Below, one piece after another: positions 1-8,786 of a stretch of 64,000 nt of DNA (its first letter is position 1; each line of letters starts with the position of its first letter). This stretch comes from CAVPHV01 sp963704825 (GTDB taxonomy: Bacteria > Actinomycetota > Acidimicrobiia > Spongiisociales > UBA5794), in contig CAVPHV010000003.1 of NCBI GenBank assembly GCA_963704825.1, positions 124,001-188,000 of the forward strand. The letters run 5' to 3'. Below the pieces are notes generated by a model that made no database searches, was not told the origin of the DNA, and saw only the letters and a list, made by a program, of their open reading frames with translations. Position numbers and translations under genes: made by a program.

Positions 1-2
1 TT

Positions 3-585
3 TCGGTCGACCTCCACACCGGCCAGATTCAGGGGTTCGTCGACGCACCATTCGACCACCTCACTGCGCTGCCGGTGTTCGTCGACTACCTCACTCGGGG
101 GCTCAATCGGCCCAACGACGATCGTGTCGCCCGACGCCGGCCGGGTCAAGGTTGCCGCCAAATACGCCCGTCATCTCGACGCCCAGGTGGCCTTTGTGCA
201 CAAGCGGCGCCGCACCGACATCCGCAACGAGGTTTCGGCGCTCGAGGTCGTCGGCGACGTCCAGGGTCGCCATTGCGTGATCGTCGATGACATGATCGAT
301 ACGGCGGGCACCGCCGTTGCCGCCGCTGAACTCCTGATGAGTCGAGGCGCCCTCGACGTGAAGCTGGTGGCAACCCACGGCGTGTTGTCGGTCCCGGCGG
401 TGGATCGACTCAAGAACGCTCCGATCACCGAGGTGGTCATTTCGAATACGCTGCCGGTGCCCGACGACGCGGCCGACTTCGACAAGCTCACCGTGCTCTC
501 GATTGGGTCACTGCTCGCCGGCGCCATCAATGCCATCTTCACCGACGCCTCGGTGAGTGAGATCTTCCAGGGCGAAAACACCTGA
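3..585 (+). CDS. prs: Ribose-phosphate pyrophosphokinase, 3' part, frameshifted
   Basis: This is the C-terminal part of PRPP synthetase, which makes phosphoribosyl pyrophosphate from ribose 5-phosphate and ATP for nucleotide, His and Trp synthesis. The 5' end lies outside the window. The frame starting at base 3 reads VDLHTGQIQGF, then VFVDYLTRG. The frame continuing from about base 103 reads TIVSPDAGRVKVA, then the PRPP-binding loop VDDMIDTAGT, and ends at the TGA at 583-585. The two frames join only if the G run at 97-101 is one base shorter, which gives TRGSIGPTTIVSPDAG, the expected family sequence. So the gene carries one apparent extra G. Because prs is normally essential, a consensus error is more likely than a true mutation. 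Confidence 0.9.
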   Translation, partial: RSTSTPARFRGSSTHHSTTSLRCRCSSTTSLGGSIGPTTIVSPDAGRVKVAAKYARHLDAQVAFVHKRRRTDIRNEVSALEVVGDVQGRHCVIVDDMIDTAGTAVAAAELLMSRGALDVKLVATHGVLSVPAVDRLKNAPITEVVISNTLPVPDDAADFDKLTVLSIGSLLAGAINAIFTDASVSEIFQGENT

Positions 586-634
586 TGCTGCGGCCGGGAC
601 GGTCGCGGCCGGACGCCCGGAGAAGCGGGGTACC

Positions 635-2369
635 GTGGACCGATCCCAGCTAGCCGACCGGATCGCAGGGGCGATCAACGAGGTCTACGGCCACTACAGC
701 TCGCAGTTCGCCAAGATCACGTGGCGAGCCGGACACCGCTTCGAGCACCGCGACTGGCACGGACTTCATGAGGACACCATCGAGCGACTCGATCTCTACG
801 CCGAATCGGTCGCCCACGCGGTCGAGGTCGCGGAGACGCTGGCCGGCAGCGTCGGGCTCGACCGCACCACCTGGGAGGCAGCGCGGATCTACTGCGCCGG
901 GCCGTTTGACGCACGGCCCGATCGCGAGATCGCCGAGACGTTCTTCAATTCGGTGACGCGCCGCATCTTCCAGACCAAGGGCGTTGACGCCGCCATCGAA
1001 TTCGTGCACGCCTCCGAGCCCATCAGTGGAGAGCCGGATCTCGTCGTTTACGAGCGCGTCGGCTACCTGGAGGACCTCCTGGTCGACGTGCTGAATGGGG
1101 TTGGCTGGGAGGCGCGTTGGTCGAACCTGAGACGCGACGTGCGACTGGCCGCCGCCGAAGTGCTGCGCCGTCTCGAGATCCGAGGACTCAACGAGGAACC
1201 AGACCGGATCGAACTACTCCGCACCCCGTTCTACCGAAGTCAGAGCGCCTACCTCGTCGGGCGCATCATCGTGGGAGACGAATGGGTACCGCTGGCGCTC
1301 GCCGTTCACCACACCACGCGCGGGCTGAGTCTCGGCGCCGCCCTGGTTGAAGCGGAGGATCTGAGTGTGCTCTTCAGCTACACCAGGTCGCCGTTCCTGG
1401 TGGCGTCCACCTGGCCGGGAGCCCTGGTCGACTACCTGCGCAGCATCATGCCGGGGAAACGAGCGGCCGAGATGTACACGGCCATCGGCTATCACAAGCA
1501 CGGCAAGACCGAACTGTTCCGTGACTTCATGCTCCACGTCGAATCGAGCCAGGAGGAGTTCGTCCCGGCGCGGGGGATCCGCGGCATGGTGATGATCGTG
1601 TTCACCATGCCGGGCTACGACGTCGTGTTCAAGGTGATCAAGGATCGTTTCCCATTCCCGAAACAGACGACCAGGCGGCAGATCATGTCCAAATATCGTC
1701 TTGTGTTTCGCCACGACCGCGCCGGGCGTCTCATCGATGCCCATGAGTTTGAACACCTGCGTTTTGCCAAGAGACCGATTTGATCCGGACCTGCTCGCGG
1801 AACTGGAGTCCGCGGCGACCAAGTCGGTCACGGTGGGTGACGATGTCGTGCTGCACCACGTCTATGTCGAACGGCGGGTCACCCCGCTCGACATCTATGT
1901 GCGTGAGGCGAATGCGATCAAGGCGCGCTCGGCCATCGTCGATTACGGGAGGGCCATCAAGAATCTGGCTGCGTCGAACATCTTTCCCGGCGACATGCTG
2001 CTGAAGAACTTCGGGGTCACGAGCAGCGGCCGCGTCGTGTTCTACGACTACGACGAGATCATCCCGCTGACCGAATGTAAGTTCCGCGAGATGCCCACGA
2101 CGGATCGGCCCGACGATGAGATGTCGGCCGATCCATGGTTTGGAGTCGGCGACTATGACATCTTCCCCGAGGAGTTCACGCGCTTCCTCGGCATCCGGGG
2201 CGAGCTACGCGAAGTCTTCGACTACTACCACTCGGACCTCTTTGGCGTGCGCTTCTGGCACCGGATCCAGGATCGGGTCCGGTCGGGAGAAGTCATCGAG
2301 GTCTTTCCCTACAAACGCAGCCGGCGACTCGGAGCGTGGCGGCGGTCGTTGGCCGGATCGATCGGCTGA
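635..2369 (+). CDS. aceK: Isocitrate dehydrogenase kinase/phosphatase AceK, frameshifted
   Basis: AceK switches isocitrate dehydrogenase on and off by reversible phosphorylation, controlling flow into the glyoxylate bypass. The N-terminal part reads from GTG 635 to about 1771 and contains the nucleotide-binding stretch FKVIKDRFPFPKQT near residue 333. The C-terminal part continues one frame over, with FPGDMLLKNFGVT and VVFYDYDE near residue 451, the kinase catalytic region. Removing one base near 1772 joins them as EFEHLRFAKDRFDPDLL and gives about 577 residues, the usual family length. Without that correction the first part stops at 1783. AceK is mainly known from Proteobacteria, so its place between prs and rplY in an actinobacterial locus is unusual. 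No aceA or aceB is in the window. Confidence 0.85.
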
Positions 2370-4610
2370 ACGATCCAGGGACGGGGCGGGCGTGGCCTGA
2401 CATGAACTCGGCGCCGCTCGACGTGAGTCACCAGCGCAGTGCCGAGCAGGAGCAGCACCAGGCCGATGATCCCGAACTGGCCGATCGAGAGCCCGGTGGC
2501 GGGCAGCACCTCTTCTTGCTTCACCTCGAGCTCGCCGACCCTGGCACTGTCGGAGTCCACCGGGGCCACGAGGTCGATGGGGTTGCCCTCACTGTCGCTC
2601 GGGGTTCCCGTCGTTGACGCCGTGTTGATCAGGTCGTCGTCGAGCGTGGTCTCGTAGAACCACACGACGCTGTCGCCCGGGGCCAACAGCGCCGGGTTGC
2701 CCGACTTCAGCGTCATGTCGGCTTGGGTGATCCCGAGGTCGGGGTCGCTCACGGTGACATTGGCGAGGTGAACCTCACCCGTGTTGGTCACCACGAAGCA
2801 GTAGGTGATCTTGGTCCCGATGTTGTCGTAGACCTCTTCACCACCCGGGCACGAGGCGCCGCCGTCGTGGCCTTCGTACACGGTCTTGTCGATCCGAATG
2901 TCCGTGATGAGTTCGCCGATCGAACCCCCCTCCACCTCCGCATCGTCCTCATCCGTTGGCTTCGGCACATCGATCGGAGTGCCCGCTTCGTCCTCAGGAG
3001 TGCCGGTCGTCGATGCGACGTTCACGAGGTCGGCATCCAAGGTGGTCTCGTAGTACCAGACGGCGCTGGCGCCCGGGGCGAGGAATGACGGGTTGCCGGA
3101 GATGAGCGTCATGGCGGCGTCGGTGATTCCGAGGTCCGGGTCGTCGACGACGACGTCGGCCAGGTGGGCCTCGCCGGTATTGGTCACCTTGAAGCAGTAG
3201 GTGATGTCACTGCCGAAGGCGGCAAGCAAGTAGTCCTTGCCGAGGCAGGATGATCCACCGTCGTGGCCCGAGTAGACGGTCTTGTCGATCTCGATCTCTG
3301 CGGCGAGGAGTGCGTTGTCGTCGACCTCTTCCCAGATCACTTCGGCGTCGTCTTCGTCGGTGGGCTTTGGAATGTCGTATGGGATGCCCACCTCGTCAGT
3401 GGGCGTGCCGGTGGTCGAGGCCGTGTTGACCAGATCGTCGACCAAGGTCGTCTCGTAGATACCAAACCGCGGTGGCGTCCGGGGCGAGCATTGACGGGTT
3501 GCCGGAGATGAGCGTCATGGCGGCGTCGGTGATTCCGAGGTCCGGGTCGTCGACGACGACGTCGGCCAGGTGGGCCTCGCCGGTATTGGTCACGATGAAG
3601 CAGTAGGTGATAGGCGCGCCGCGCTCATCGAACACCAAGTCGGCGCCGGGGCATGAGGCGCCACTGTCGTGGCCCTCGTACACGGTCTTGTCGATCACGA
3701 TATCCGTGGTGATCGGCTGGGACTCCTCGTTGACCTCGGACTCATCGACGTCGATTGGGGGAGTGATGTCGATGGGAGTGCCGCCCTCATCGGTCGGGGT
3801 GCCCGTGGTGGTTGCCGTATTGACCAGATCCTCGGTCAGCGACGTCTCGTAGTACCAGACCACCGTTGCGTTCGGGGCGACGTGTTGTGGGTTTCCGGAG
3901 CCCAGGGTCATCTCCGATTGGTCGATGTCCAGATCGAGATCGTCGACGGTGACGTTGTCAAGCCAAGTATCGCCGGTGTTGGTCACCACGAAGCAGTAGG
4001 TGACCGGAGTGCCGGTGACCGCGGTGACGAGTTCGCCGCCGGGGCATGAGGTGCCCGCATCGTGGCCTTCGTAGACGGTCTTGTCGATCCTGATGGCTGT
4101 GTTGTCAGGGCCAGAGCTCTCGACTTCGACTGTTGCCGAATCCTCGTCCGTTGGGATGGGCGCGCTCGGGTCGGGGTTGCCCTGACCATCGGAAGGCAAG
4201 CCGGTGGCCGATGCCACGTTGACCAGGTCGTTGGTGATGACAGTCTCGTAGTACCAAACCACGCTGGCTCCCGGGGCGAGGAGCGCTGGATTCCCCGACT
4301 TCAGCGTCATGTTGGCTTGGGTGATGCCCAGCGCCGGATCGTCGACCGTCACGTTGGCGAGGTGGGTCCCACCCGTATTCGTCACCTCTAGGCAATACGT
4401 CGCCGCGGTCCCCTCGGGACCGGTCAGCGTGTCGCCCCCAGGGCAGGCAGTCCCGTTGTCGTGGCCTGCGTACACCGTCTTGTCGATGGTGATGCCCGGC
4501 ACGGCTCCGCCCGAGTCCGCTTGCGCGGCGAGCGGGGCGGCGACGAAGGTCAGAAGTGTGAGAAACGCAACGACTCCATGTCGCAGTCCCTTGTTGCGTG
4601 GGTATGGCAC
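2309..4610 (-). CDS. LPXTG-anchored surface protein with five tandem repeats, frameshifted
   Basis: The product is predicted to be secreted and sortase-anchored. GTG at 4610 starts a signal peptide (VVAFLTLLTFVAAPLAAQA). Five repeats of about 130 residues follow, each opening with IDKTVYxGHD and CPG and containing YCxxVTNTG, LANVTV.DP.LGI and VWYYET, which resembles DUF11-type beta-sandwich repeats with two cysteines per unit. The C-terminus has LPATG, a hydrophobic segment and an arginine cluster, then an unusually long tail of about 40 residues. The reading frame breaks within repeat 3: an extra A at 3459 (plus strand) turns WYYET into WYLRD. Skipping it restores about 766 residues. The last 61 bp overlap the 3' end of aceK on the other strand. 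No sortase gene is in the window. Function is unknown; adhesion or a surface-layer role is inference. Confidence 0.8.
2560..4505 (-). repeat. Five in-gene tandem repeats of about 396 bp
   Basis: The coding repeats of the LPXTG protein recur at plus-strand positions near 4478, 4082, 3687, 3283 and 2887, judged by the codons for IDKTVY, a spacing of about 393-404 bp. The phrases for VTNTG, LANVTV and the ETTL/VN.AS.TG segment are near-identical in several units at DNA level, so unit number could vary by recombination or be miscounted in a short-read assembly. Confidence 0.8.
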
Positions 4611-4748
4611 GTTCGCCCCTTGCTAGGAAATCCCCGTATGGTGGTGCGGTCAGGCACCCGCGACGCGGAGGCCCTCAGGCGAGGAAGTCAGCGCCCTCCG
4701 CATGCGCCGACATCAAGTGTAGGTCTGCACCCACCGAAGGGAGTGCCT

Positions 4749-5156
4749 TTGGAAACGACCACAATCAGCGTCGTATCGGGCTCGAGGCGCGGGGTATTCG
4801 ACATCACCGCGGAAGCCGCTCGGTTTGTTGCCGGGAAGGGCGATGGACTCCTCTCGGTGTTCGTCCCGCACGCCACCGCCGGCCTCGCCATCATCGAGAC
4901 TGGGGCGGGTAGCGACGACGACTTCATGGACTTGCTTGACGACCTTGTGCCCCGGGACGAGGCCCGCTACCGCCACCGACATGGTTCCCCAGGCCACGGG
5001 GCCGACCATCTGCTCCCCGGAGTGATTGCCCCCTCCAGCGTCATCCCAGTGGTCGGCGGGGAGATGGCGTTGGGTACCTGGCAGTCGATCGTCGTAGTCG
5101 ATCCCAACGCGGACAACCCCCAGCGAACAGTGCGCTTCAGCTTCATCAGGGGCTAA
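4749..5156 (+). CDS. yjbQ: YjbQ family protein (UPF0047)
   Basis: This is a small single-domain protein of the YjbQ family, described as secondary thiamine-phosphate synthase or of unknown in vivo role. The family core is visible: HATAGLAIIETG, then HGSPGHGADHLLPGVI, GGEMALGTWQSIVVVDPN and a C-terminal RTVRFSFI. I start it at TTG 4749, seven bases after GAAGGGA; the in-frame GTG at 4743 overlaps that ribosome site. At 135 residues it has the normal length. It is divergent from the LPXTG gene, with 138 bp between the two starts, and precedes the rplY promoter. Confidence 0.85.
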   Translation: METTTISVVSGSRRGVFDITAEAARFVAGKGDGLLSVFVPHATAGLAIIETGAGSDDDFMDLLDDLVPRDEARYRHRHGSPGHGADHLLPGVIAPSSVIPVVGGEMALGTWQSIVVVDPNADNPQRTVRFSFIRG

Positions 5157-5213
5157 GAGGACGGCCGCGATCCATTCCCCAACCCGATTCAGGGTCGGAA
5201 TCCGGCCTTCTCT

Positions 5214-5242
5214 TTGCCCCCTTGGCCGCTGTGGCGCATAAT
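5214..5242 (+). promoter_or_regulatory. Sigma70-type promoter for rplY-pth
   Basis: TTGCCC at 5214-5219 and CATAAT at 5237-5242 are separated by 17 bases, a good match to the housekeeping -35/-10 pattern. Transcription would start near 5249, leaving a leader of about 80 bases before rplY. Confidence 0.6.
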
Positions 5243-5250
5243 ATGGTCTC

Positions 5251-5300
5251 CCTTCACCAGGGCACCGGCGTCGCGCCATCGCGACCGGGTGTGGTGAAGG
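5251..5300 (+). promoter_or_regulatory. Structured 5' leader hairpin of rplY
   Basis: CCTTCACCA (5251-5259) is exactly complementary to TGGTGAAGG (5292-5300), and between them GTCGCG and CGCGAC form a second stem with a CCAT loop. The structure begins almost at the predicted transcription start and ends about 13 bases before the GAGGAG ribosome site. It looks like a leader RNA that could serve autogenous control by L25. That role is inference. Confidence 0.5.
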
Positions 5301-5330
5301 CGACCCAACCTACCGAGGAGTTCAAGAATC

Positions 5331-5990
5331 ATGGAGCAGGTGACCTTGCGCGCCGACAAGCGCGAGACAAGCGGTACCCGCCCGGCGCGGCGCCTGCGTC
5401 GTGAGGGCCTCGTCCCGGCCATCGTCTACGGCAAGGGCCTCGACGCCATGTCCGTGACCGTCGACAGTCGCGCCCTCTACGGCGTTCTGCATACCGAGGC
5501 AGGTCTGAACGCACTGATCAAAGTCGAGGTCGAAGGCGCAAACGACGTTCTGACCGTCGCGCGTGAAGTGCAGCGCCACCCGGTGCGCGGCGACATCACC
5601 CATCTCGATTTCATTCAGGTGAGCCTGACCGAGGCGATTGAAGCCGAGGTCGGCATCGAGTACACCGGTATCCCGGCCGGCGTGCGCGAAGAGGGCGGTT
5701 TTGTCGAGACGATCGGCACCTCCGTGATGATCGAAGCCCTGATCACAGAGATTCCGTCGAGCATCGAACTCGATATCACCGATCTCGATATCGGTGACTC
5801 GCTCAAGGTCGCCGACCTTCCGGCACTCGACGGCGTCACCTACCTCGACGATGAAGACCGCCCACTCGTGACGGTGCTTGCGCCTCGCCTCGAAGAAGAG
5901 GTTGTGGAAGAGGTCGAGGGCGAAGAGGGCGAATTGCCCGAGGGCGAAGAGGGCGAGGGCGAGGAAGCCGCTCCCGAAGAGGAGGCCTGA
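5331..5990 (+). CDS. rplY: 50S ribosomal protein L25 (CTC/TL5 form)
   Basis: L25 binds 5S rRNA in the central protuberance of the large subunit. The product opens with EQVTLRADKRETSGTRPARRLRREGLVPAIVYGKG, the L25 5S-binding domain, followed by the second TL5/CTC beta domain (VEVEGANDVLTVAREVQRHPVRGDITHLDF and onward). It ends in a very acidic Glu-rich tail of about 35 residues. The 219-residue length fits the long CTC form rather than the short E. coli form. ATG 5331 has GAGGAG upstream. pth follows in the same reading frame after a single TGA. Confidence 0.95.
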   Translation: MEQVTLRADKRETSGTRPARRLRREGLVPAIVYGKGLDAMSVTVDSRALYGVLHTEAGLNALIKVEVEGANDVLTVAREVQRHPVRGDITHLDFIQVSLTEAIEAEVGIEYTGIPAGVREEGGFVETIGTSVMIEALITEIPSSIELDITDLDIGDSLKVADLPALDGVTYLDDEDRPLVTVLAPRLEEEVVEEVEGEEGELPEGEEGEGEEAAPEEEA

Positions 5991-6008
5991 GCCGTCGGCG
6001 GTCGCTCC

Positions 6009-6587
6009 ATTGTCGTCGGGTTGCGCAACCCGGGCGTCAAGTACGAAGGCACGAGACACAACGTCGGTGCTGAGATCGTGGCGCTGACGGGGGAGCGCTG
6101 GGGAGGTACCTTCAAGCGTGCCCGCCGCACAATTCGCGCCGACATCGCCGAGGTCAGGATCGACGGGGTTCCCGCCGTCCTGGCGCTGCCTCGCACCTTC
6201 ATGAACGAGTCCGGCCAGGCGATCGCACCGTTGGTGCGGTACTTCGGCGCCGCACCGGAGGATCTCCTGGTCGTTCATGACGACATCGATCTGCCCTTTG
6301 CCAAGTTGCGCGTGCAGTTCGGTCGCGGTCCCGGGGGGAACAACGGGGTGTCGTCGACCATTCAGTCGCTGCGGACTCAGGATCTATGGCGGCTGAAGTG
6401 TGGAGTTGGGCGGCCGCCGGGCAGAATGGACCCTGCTGACTTCGTGCTGCGGGCGTTCTCGCGCAAAGAGCGAGACGAGATGGACCTGGTGGTTCAGTAC
6501 GGGGCGGACATCGTCGAGACGTTCATCCGCGCCGGTGGCGACGAGGCCAGGCAGCGTGCCGGGGAATTCGGGAGCCCGACCAGCTGA
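6009..6587 (+). CDS. pth: Peptidyl-tRNA hydrolase, probable AUU start
   Basis: Pth frees tRNA from peptidyl-tRNAs that drop off the ribosome. Family motifs are VVGLRNPGVKYEGTRHNVG with the catalytic His, LPRTFMNESGQ, VVHDDIDLPFAKLRVQFGRGPGGNNGVSS and KCGVGRP. There is no ATG, GTG or TTG that keeps the first beta strand: the only canonical-type start in frame, TTG 6021, would cut off VVG. ATT at 6009 gives the normal N-terminus and about 192 residues, so I use it. The frame is continuous with rplY through the TGA at 5988-5990, so translational coupling is likely. The usual GLGNPG is GLRNPG here. Confidence 0.85.
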   Translation: MVVGLRNPGVKYEGTRHNVGAEIVALTGERWGGTFKRARRTIRADIAEVRIDGVPAVLALPRTFMNESGQAIAPLVRYFGAAPEDLLVVHDDIDLPFAKLRVQFGRGPGGNNGVSSTIQSLRTQDLWRLKCGVGRPPGRMDPADFVLRAFSRKERDEMDLVVQYGADIVETFIRAGGDEARQRAGEFGSPTS

Positions 6588-6622
6588 AGATTTCAGGCCC
6601 GGTGAACGGAAGGGAGCCGATC

Positions 6623-8104
6623 GTGGCGCAGTACGTGGGAGCCATCGACCAGGGCACGACGAGCACTCGCTTCGTCGTCGTCGATCACGCCGGCCGCTTT
6701 GTCGCCATGGCGCAACGCGAGCATCGGCAGATCTACCCGAAGCCGGGCTGGGTGGAACACGACGCCGAGGAAATCTGGACAAACACCGGCAGCGTGATCG
6801 CCGAGGGACTGGCTGCAGCAGGGATCGGGCCTGAGTCTCTGGTCGCCGTCGGCATCACCAACCAGCGGGAGACCGCTGTGGTGTGGGACGCCGAAACCGG
6901 CGCGGCGCTGGCGCCCGCCATCGTGTGGCAGGACACCCGCACCGATGCGCTGTGCCGAGAATTGGGCGGCGAAGCCGGTGCCGACCGTTTCCGGGCAAAG
7001 ACCGGCCTGCCACTTGCCACTTACTTCGCCGGCCCGAAGGTCCGCTGGATGATCGACCACGTCCCCGCGGTTGCCGAGGCCGTCGCCAGGGGCACGGCGC
7101 GTTTCGGGACCGTCGACGCCTGGCTGATATGGAAGCTGACGGGGGTGCATGCCACGGACGTCACCAACGCCAGCCGCACCTTGCTCATGAACCTCGAGAC
7201 GCTCGATTGGGACGATGAGCTCCTCGACGCCATCGGAGTTCCGCGTTCGATGCTTCCCCGGATCGTGCCATCGGTCGGGGTCATCGGGCGGGCCAAGGGA
7301 GCGCTCGAAGGGGTTCCCGTCGCCGGCGTCCTCGGCGATCAGCAGGCCGCCATGTTCGGCCAGGCATGTTTTGCGGCCGGCGAGGCGAAGAACACGTACG
7401 GCACCGGCTGCTTCATGTTGGTCAACACAGGAACGCGCCTCGTGCACTCGACATCCGGTCTGCTGACCACCGTTGCCTATCAGATCGGCCCCGGCAAGCC
7501 GCGCTACGCCCTCGAGGGATCTGTGGCCATCGCCGGCGCCGCGGTGCAATGGCTCCGGGACAATCTGCGGCTCATCCAGACCGCTGACGAAGTCGAGGCG
7601 CTGGCCAACGAGGTCGAGGACAACGGGGATGTGTACTTCGTGCCAGCCTTCTCCGGCCTGTTTGCACCGTACTGGAAGTCGGACGCCCGTGGCGTGATCG
7701 CCGGTCTCACCCGGTACGCCACGGCCGGTCACATCGCCAGGGCCGTTCTCGAGGCGGTGGCGTATCAGACCAAGGACGTGCTCGAAGCGATGAAGGCAGA
7801 CGCCGGGGTCGACCTGAGCGAGCTGAAGGTGGACGGCGGAATGGTGGTCAACGACCTGCTGATGCAGTTCCAGGCCGACATCCTCGGGGTCCCCGTGGTC
7901 CGCCCGGTCGTTGCCGAGACGACGGCGTTGGGGGCGGCCTACGCCGCGGGCCTGGCCGTTGGGTTCTGGAACACCGCCGACGACCTTCGGGCCCACTGGG
8001 CAGAGGACCGCCGTTTCGAACCGGCGATGGACGACATGACCCGGGAGCGGTTGAGCGCAGCCTGGGCCAAGGCAGTTGACCGGAGCCTGGCCTGGGTCGA
8101 CTGA
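6623..8104 (+). CDS. glpK: Glycerol kinase
   Basis: Glycerol kinase phosphorylates glycerol to glycerol 3-phosphate in the cytoplasm. The FGGY-family signature is clear: GAIDQGTTSTRFVVVD at the N-terminus, GITNQRETAVVWD, WQDTRT, GVLGDQQAAMFGQ, and KNTYGTGCFMLVNTG, then DGGMVVNDLLMQFQADILG. GTG 6623 follows GGAAGGGAG at good spacing, giving 493 residues, the family norm. No glpF or glpD is adjacent. The next gene, pgsA, uses a product of glycerol 3-phosphate, so the pairing makes metabolic sense. Confidence 0.95.
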   Translation: MAQYVGAIDQGTTSTRFVVVDHAGRFVAMAQREHRQIYPKPGWVEHDAEEIWTNTGSVIAEGLAAAGIGPESLVAVGITNQRETAVVWDAETGAALAPAIVWQDTRTDALCRELGGEAGADRFRAKTGLPLATYFAGPKVRWMIDHVPAVAEAVARGTARFGTVDAWLIWKLTGVHATDVTNASRTLLMNLETLDWDDELLDAIGVPRSMLPRIVPSVGVIGRAKGALEGVPVAGVLGDQQAAMFGQACFAAGEAKNTYGTGCFMLVNTGTRLVHSTSGLLTTVAYQIGPGKPRYALEGSVAIAGAAVQWLRDNLRLIQTADEVEALANEVEDNGDVYFVPAFSGLFAPYWKSDARGVIAGLTRYATAGHIARAVLEAVAYQTKDVLEAMKADAGVDLSELKVDGGMVVNDLLMQFQADILGVPVVRPVVAETTALGAAYAAGLAVGFWNTADDLRAHWAEDRRFEPAMDDMTRERLSAAWAKAVDRSLAWVD

Positions 8105-8119
8105 GCGGGCGGCACCGCA

Positions 8120-8182
8120 GGCACGGCGGGCCAACGGACCTTGAATGGGGTCCGCCGGGCCTCGAATGGGGCCTGCCGTGCC
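8120..8182 (+). terminator. Structured tandem repeat after glpK
   Basis: GGCACGGC (8120-8127) pairs with GCCGTGCC (8175-8182). Inside lie two adjacent 23-bp near-repeats (about 8135-8157 and 8158-8180) that share GAATGGGG and each can form a small GGACC/GGTCC or GGCC/GGCC hairpin. The whole could fold as a three-way junction. No U-run follows, so intrinsic termination is only a possibility. Confidence 0.4.
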
Positions 8183-8228
8183 AGCCTCACGCCGAGCGTC
8201 TACGATCCTGCTCGATGAGGGCAACTGC

Positions 8229-8786
8229 GTGAACGTTCCCAACCTGCTCGCCTACATCAGGATCGGGCTCACCCCGGTGGTGATGTTCTTCGTGATCCTG
8301 GCCGACGAGATCGACTACGCCTGGGTGGTCGCCGCCGTTCTGTTCACGATCGCTGCTCTCACCGATTTTGCCGACGGGTACTTGGCTCGCCGCTGGCACA
8401 TCACGACAACACTCGGAGCATTCCTTGACTCCGTGGCCGACAAGGTATTGGTCACCGGTTCGCTGCTTGCCCTGATCGAGGCCGGGCGGGCGTGGGCGTG
8501 GGCTGCGTTCATCATCATCGGCCGTGAACTCGCGGTGATGGGGCTTCGCAGCGTTGCCGCCCTCGAGGACCAATCGAAGGTACCGCCGAGCCAGTGGGGC
8601 AAATGGAAGGCGGCGACTCAGTTTGTTGCGATCGGTCTCGCCATGGTGCGCCTGCCGGACCGGTGGGGCCCCTTTTACCTCGACCAGTGGATGATGCTGG
8701 TCGCAGTCGCGGTGACCCTCATCTCGGCTTGGGACTACTTCAAGCGCTACGGGAGTTCGCTGCGCAGCAAACCCGCCACGGCGTGA
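8229..8786 (+). CDS. pgsA: CDP-diacylglycerol-glycerol-3-phosphate 3-phosphatidyltransferase
   Basis: This integral membrane enzyme makes phosphatidylglycerol phosphate from CDP-diacylglycerol and glycerol 3-phosphate. The CDP-alcohol phosphotransferase signature is complete: DFADGYLARR, then G, then LDSVADK. Hydrophobic segments flank it (VVMFFVILADEI, VVAAVLFTIAALTDF, AAFIIIGRELAVMGL, MMLVAVAVTLISAW). GTG 8229 follows GATGAGGG and yields 185 residues, a normal length. Its stop overlaps the next gene's GTG (GTGA), so the two are translationally coupled. Confidence 0.88.
   Translation: MNVPNLLAYIRIGLTPVVMFFVILADEIDYAWVVAAVLFTIAALTDFADGYLARRWHITTTLGAFLDSVADKVLVTGSLLALIEAGRAWAWAAFIIIGRELAVMGLRSVAALEDQSKVPPSQWGKWKAATQFVAIGLAMVRLPDRWGPFYLDQWMMLVAVAVTLISAWDYFKRYGSSLRSKPATA

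Noticed and set aside
2560..4505. CRISPR-like array
   Set aside because: The repeats are about 396 bp, in frame and coding for surface-protein domains; no short-repeat/spacer pattern occurs in the window.
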